A stretch of DNA of 8,679 bases from Candidatus Benthicola azotiphorus (GTDB lineage Bacteria > Gemmatimonadota > Gemmatimonadetes > Palauibacterales > Palauibacteraceae), in the NCBI GenBank assembly GCA_947581745.1, contig CANPVW010000072.1, forward strand, positions 1-8,679, given 5' to 3'. Made by a program: the position numbers and the translations under genes. The notes under the pieces are model-generated. The model ran no database searches. It was not told the DNA's origin and worked only from the letters and a program-made list of their open reading frames with translations. Shown in pieces: positions 6,288-8,679 of the stretch (its first letter is position 1; each line of letters begins with the position of its first letter).

Positions 6288-6710
6288 ATGGGGGAAGCAC
6301 GGGTTCCGGCCTGGTTCGCTGCCACCGGGCTGCACGGGGAGAACGAACGAGTCTACGAGGCGTTTCAGAACTTCCTTCACAATCTGCCGCTCTCTTACAC
6401 GGATCTCGCGGGTGCCGTGGGCGTTTCGCAGCCCGCGGTGAGCCGGTGGGCCGGAGATGTGACGCACCCCTCGCTCGACGAGATGGTCACGGCCGTGAAC
6501 GTCGTGCGTACGCGCCTGGAGGAGATCAACCGGCAGACGGAGAGATTCGCCGAGATCCTGCGCCTCATCGAGGAGGCCATGCGCCTGTACGACCTCGAGA
6601 CCCTGGGACGCTCGGATGTTGATCCCCAGCAGCAACGGGTGACCGCGCGATTGAGAACGGAGCTCGGCCTCGGCTCGACGGCCGAAGCGGAGATCCGCGG
6701 AGGGGGGTAA
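6288..6710 (+). CDS. XRE/Cro-type helix-turn-helix DNA-binding protein
   Basis: The 140-residue protein has one XRE-like HTH: SYTDLAGAVGVSQPAVSRWA (36-55), with SQPAVSRW as the recognition helix, followed by HPSLDEM, the usual end of the HTH fold. Residues 66-100 are rich in charged residues and leucines (VVRTRLEEINRQTERFAEIL) and probably form a long helix or coiled coil for dimerisation. The C-terminal 40 residues show no domain I recognise. The start is ATG 6288 with only a weak purine-rich site (CGAGAGAG) before it. The gene is divergent from the ECF sigma gene and shares its promoter-like element, so it may be part of the sigma regulon and act as a secondary regulator. Its last four codons and stop overlap the 3' end of rnpB on the other strand. 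Its target is not known. Confidence 0.88.
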   Translation: MGEARVPAWFAATGLHGENERVYEAFQNFLHNLPLSYTDLAGAVGVSQPAVSRWAGDVTHPSLDEMVTAVNVVRTRLEEINRQTERFAEILRLIEEAMRLYDLETLGRSDVDPQQQRVTARLRTELGLGSTAEAEIRGGG

Positions 6711-7080
6711 GCCGGGTTCTGTAGACGGACCGAAGCCCGCCGAGGTCATCTCTCTGGGACGCCGGTCACCCGACGCCTCGTGCAGCCTACCCGGAGCTCG
6801 AGCGGGGCGGGCCGCCCCATCGCTCCTGCTCGGCCTTGCTCCCGGTGGGGTTTGTCGTGCCGCGGCCGTCGCCGGCGCGCGCGGTGGGCTCTTACCCCAC
6901 CGTTTCACCCTTGCCTGTTCGGTCGGCCGAAGCCGCTCGCCATCGGCGGTCTGTTCTCTGTGACACTTTCCGTCGTCTCGCGACGCCCGGGCGTTACCCG
7001 GCACCGTGCCCTGCGGAGCCCGGACTTTCCTCGAGCCGTACCTCCCGGCCGGCCCGCGACCTCATCCCCCTCCGCGGCTC
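6695..7080 (-). ncRNA. rnpB: RNase P RNA (bacterial type A-like)
   Basis: This is the catalytic RNA that trims the 5' leader of tRNA precursors. The minus strand shows the universal landmarks in order: GAGGAAAGTCCGGGCTCC (7032-7015) at the start of the P4 core; GGGTAACGCCCGGGCG; CACAGAGAACAGACCGCC (about 6962-6945); GTGAAACGGTGGGGTAAGAG followed by CCCACCG (about 6908-6882); CAGAGAGATGACC; and the 3' signature AGAACCCGGCTTAC (6720-6707). The ends were set by helix P1: CCGCGGAGGGGG (7077-7066) pairs with CCCCCTCCGCGG just after the 3' signature (6706-6695). The length of about 385 bases is normal. The 3' strand of P1 lies inside the coding end of the XRE gene on the opposite strand. The exact ends may be off by a few bases. 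Confidence 0.97.
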
Positions 7081-7087
7081 CGGGACC

Positions 7088-7093
7088 AGTATA
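7088..7093 (-). promoter_or_regulatory. -10 box of rnpB
   Basis: TATACT on the minus strand, one base from the consensus TATAAT, ends 11 bases before the first paired base of RNase P helix P1 (7077). A transcript starting about seven bases downstream, near 7081, would begin almost exactly at the mature 5' end. The -35 is weak: GAGACA at 19-base spacing is the best match. Confidence 0.65.
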
Positions 7094-7226
7094 CGCGTTC
7101 TCCCACCCCCGTGTCTCCCCGGTAGCGGGATCCGACATGTTCGAACTAGACTGTGCCGCTCCTCATCCGTTACGCTGCACCCTAACGCGCCGGGGGCGGA
7201 GCGTGTTCTCTTTGGAGGGCGTTCCC

Positions 7227-7274
7227 ATGAGAAGACCTCGCCACGCGCACGAGAGGCACCCGGAGTCCCGATGA
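7227..7274 (+). CDS. Putative 15-residue leader peptide upstream of the YncE-like gene
   Basis: ATG 7227 is preceded by GGAGG eight bases upstream, a better ribosome binding site than that of the following gene. The frame encodes MRRPRHAHERHPESR and stops at TGA 7272-7274, overlapping the propeller start by four bases (ATGA). Five of 15 residues are arginine and three histidine, and three arginine codons are AGA, AGA and AGG, which are unusual in such GC-rich sequence. This suggests a coupling or attenuating leader rather than a stable protein. The alternative is a chance ORF, since 15 codons carry little statistical weight; the ribosome binding site and the overlap are the reasons to list it. 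Confidence 0.45.
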   Translation: MRRPRHAHERHPESR

Positions 7275-8413
7275 GGCGGATGGAATCGAAAGCGCTTCTC
7301 CTCGCTGCGGCGATCGGCGCGATGCCCGACGGCGCGGCATCGGCGCAGGAGCGGCCCGCCGCCGACTACTACGTGTACGTGGCAGCCGAATCGCAGGACG
7401 AGGTGTCCCTGGCTCGATTCGGACCCGGTGGGGCCGAGGTCGTTCGGACGATAGGGGCGTCGATCAACCCGACGGAGATCGACGGACCGCACGGAATAGC
7501 CGTCGCGCCGGACGGGTCCAACTGGTACGTGTCGATCGCGCACGGGTTGCCGTTCGGACACGTGCTCAAGTTCTCGACCGGGGATGACCGCAGGCTGGGA
7601 TCGGCCGAGGCCGGGCTCTTTCCCGCCACGCTGGCGGTGACGGCTGGCGGGCTCCTGTTCGCGGCGAACTTCAACCTGCACGGCGATCCGGTCCCGAGCA
7701 GTGTCTCGGTCCTGGAGACGGAGTCGATGACCGAGGTCCGGAAGATCACGACCTGTGCCATGCCGCACGGATCGCGGCTTTCGCCGGACGGGCGGTATCA
7801 CTATTCGGTGTGCATGAGGGACGACCAGCTGGTGGAGATCGACACCCGGTCACTCGAGGTCAGCCGCAGATTCTCTCTGTCGCCCGGGGCGGAGCGCGAA
7901 CTGCCGGTCGAGACGACGGGGGCGAAAGCGGCCCCGGGCCGAGAGGCGCAAGTCGAGGGAAAGGTGCGCTGCGGCCCGACGTGGGTGCAGCCGTCCCCCG
8001 ACGGAACCCGGGCGTGGGTGGCCTGCAATCGGAACCGGGAGGTCGTGGAAGTCGAGCTGGAGGGGTGGCGACTCACCCGACGGTTCGAGACCGGCGCCGG
8101 GCCCTACAACCTGGAGGTCACGCCGGACGGCCGGACGCTCGCGGTGACCTACAAGGGAGACGATGCCGTCGGCTTGATCGACCTCGACAGCGGAACCGTG
8201 AGGGCGGTTGTACCGAGTTCCCGTCGAATCCCGCACGGCGTGGCGATCAGTCCGGACTCCCGTTACGCGTTCGTCAGCGTGGAGGCGGTGGGCAACGAGC
8301 CGGGCGCCGTGGACGTCATCGATCTCGAAGCCGGGACCCGGGTCGCCTCCGTGGACGTCGGACGGCAGGCGGGCGGAATCGGCTTCTGGAGGATGGAGCC
8401 GAAGGTGGAATGA
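7271..8413 (+). CDS. Exported seven-bladed YncE/YVTN-type beta-propeller protein
   Basis: The 380-residue protein starts at ATG 7271, with GGAG five bases upstream; the in-frame ATG at 7280 is less well placed, and the long open frame further upstream runs through rnpB. A signal peptide covers about 1-26 (MRRMESK, hydrophobic core 8-18, cleavage after ASA). The rest is built of repeats, each with a proline turn and a 'SPDG'-type hairpin: PHGIAVAPDG (73-82), PATLAVTAGG (118-127), PHGSRLSPDG (165-174), PTWVQPSPDG (236-245), PYNLEVTPDG (278-287), PHGVAISPDS (321-330) and AGGIGFWRME (367-376). Seven such units fit the seven-bladed YncE/YVTN fold, usually a periplasmic or surface binding protein. 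Three turns carry PHG, and there are four cysteines (162, 181, 234, 252). Between blades 3 and 4 a charged insert at about 203-233 breaks the regularity. No enzyme activity is implied. Confidence 0.93.
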   Translation: MRRMESKALLLAAAIGAMPDGAASAQERPAADYYVYVAAESQDEVSLARFGPGGAEVVRTIGASINPTEIDGPHGIAVAPDGSNWYVSIAHGLPFGHVLKFSTGDDRRLGSAEAGLFPATLAVTAGGLLFAANFNLHGDPVPSSVSVLETESMTEVRKITTCAMPHGSRLSPDGRYHYSVCMRDDQLVEIDTRSLEVSRRFSLSPGAERELPVETTGAKAAPGREAQVEGKVRCGPTWVQPSPDGTRAWVACNRNREVVEVELEGWRLTRRFETGAGPYNLEVTPDGRTLAVTYKGDDAVGLIDLDSGTVRAVVPSSRRIPHGVAISPDSRYAFVSVEAVGNEPGAVDVIDLEAGTRVASVDVGRQAGGIGFWRMEPKVE

Positions 8414-8514
8414 GGGCGGCGCGGCCGGTGGTGAAACTCCGGTGCCGCGCATTCCGTCGAACCATGCAGGGTCCGGGCTCGGGAACGGGCACCGCGGCCT
8501 TCAACGCAACGTGA
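8410..8514 (+). CDS. Possible 34-residue ORF between the propeller and the next exported protein
   Basis: ATG 8410 overlaps the propeller stop by four bases (ATGA), with AAGGTGG shortly before it. The frame runs 34 codons to TGA 8512-8514, leaving 18 bases before the next likely start. The product is basic at its N-terminal half (RAARPVVKLRCRAFRRT) and Gly/Thr/Ala-rich after that, with no membrane segment or known motif. The same frame is open far upstream inside the propeller gene, as is common at this GC content, so it may be chance. It is listed because of the coupled start and because it nearly fills the gap. Confidence 0.2.
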   Translation: MRAARPVVKLRCRAFRRTMQGPGSGTGTAAFNAT

Positions 8515-8532
8515 GGATACCAGGAGATGGAA

Positions 8533-8679
8533 ATGTCCAATCGGACGAGAGGACGGGTGGTGGGGCGGACCGGGGGAGCACTCGTGATGGCGTCGCTCCT
8601 GTCGATGTGCATCGTGCCCCGGGGCGCCCTGGCCCAGAATGCGGATGACGGACGATCCCCGAATGGCCTCGAGGTGACG
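8533..8679 (+). CDS. N-terminus of an exported protein (partial, continues beyond window)
   Basis: An open frame of 49 codons reaches the window end. ATG 8533 is preferred because AGGAG lies six bases before it; ATG 8527 is in frame two codons earlier, but the AGGAG touches it directly. The sequence is a clear Sec signal peptide: basic start (SNRTRGRVVGRTGG), hydrophobic core (ALVMASLLSMCIV), and the cleavage-like site GALA-Q near residue 36. The mature part visible (QNADDGRSPNGLEVT) is too short to name. It follows the propeller gene in the same direction by 119 bases with no obvious terminator between them, so the two may be co-transcribed. Confidence 0.75.
   Translation, partial: MSNRTRGRVVGRTGGALVMASLLSMCIVPRGALAQNADDGRSPNGLEVT

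Noticed and set aside
6650..6694. GC hairpin after the rnpB 3' end on the minus strand as a terminator
   Set aside because: Only about six base pairs (TCGGCC/GGCCGA) with a large loop and no U-run, and it lies in coding sequence of the XRE gene.
6153..7004. Open frame of 283 codons on the minus strand
   Set aside because: It runs through rnpB, the sigma/XRE intergenic region and the antisense of the XRE gene. The RNA landmarks explain the conserved sequence there.
7130..7160. GTTCGAAC resembling the T-loop of a tRNA
   Set aside because: The flanking bases do not pair into a T-stem on either strand, and no acceptor or anticodon arm is found. It is simply an eight-base palindrome.
6836..7270. 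N-terminal extension of the YncE-like gene in the same frame
   Set aside because: It would be translated across the rnpB region and would bury the signal peptide. The start at 7271 has a ribosome binding site and a proper signal sequence.

Overview
The window is about two-thirds G+C, with densely packed genes, an ECF sigma / zinc-finger anti-sigma pair, several exported beta-propeller proteins and M16 peptidase pairs. This suggests a high-GC Gram-negative bacterium. Gemmatimonadota or a similar phylum fits the style, but no feature proves the lineage. The bacterial RNase P RNA gene shows that this is chromosomal core sequence with less conserved genes around it. I see no mobile element, CRISPR array or phage gene.

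Left part, minus strand (1-3228). In transcription order: a 68-residue exported peptide with evenly spaced cysteines (3228-3022); an exported six-bladed beta-propeller protein joined to it by a TGATG stop/start (3022-1916); after 55 bp, a zinc-dependent M16 peptidase with an intact HxxEH site (1860-544); and, through a GTGA overlap, a second M16-like subunit without that site (547-1, cut by the window edge). The layout looks like one operon, possibly for handling a secreted small peptide.

Middle part, minus strand (3346-6023). An ECF sigma factor overlaps by ATGA a 715-residue anti-sigma protein. That protein has a cytoplasmic HxxxCxxC zinc domain, one membrane helix, a long extracytoplasmic part with TPR-like helices, and a C-terminal thioredoxin-like domain that has lost its cysteines. 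Divergent from this pair is an XRE-type DNA-binding protein (6288-6710, plus). The 264-bp intergenic region holds two oppositely oriented copies of one bipartite promoter-like element, one facing each gene, with identical spacing. The simplest reading is that the sigma factor drives both its own operon and the regulator.

Right part. rnpB lies on the minus strand (about 6695-7080) with a good -10 box. Its 3' end overlaps the last codons of the regulator in antisense. On the plus strand follow a 15-codon leader ORF with a strong ribosome binding site (7227-7274), overlapping by ATGA an exported seven-bladed YncE-like propeller (7271-8413), then a doubtful 34-codon ORF, and the signal-peptide end of another exported protein that leaves the window (8533-8679).
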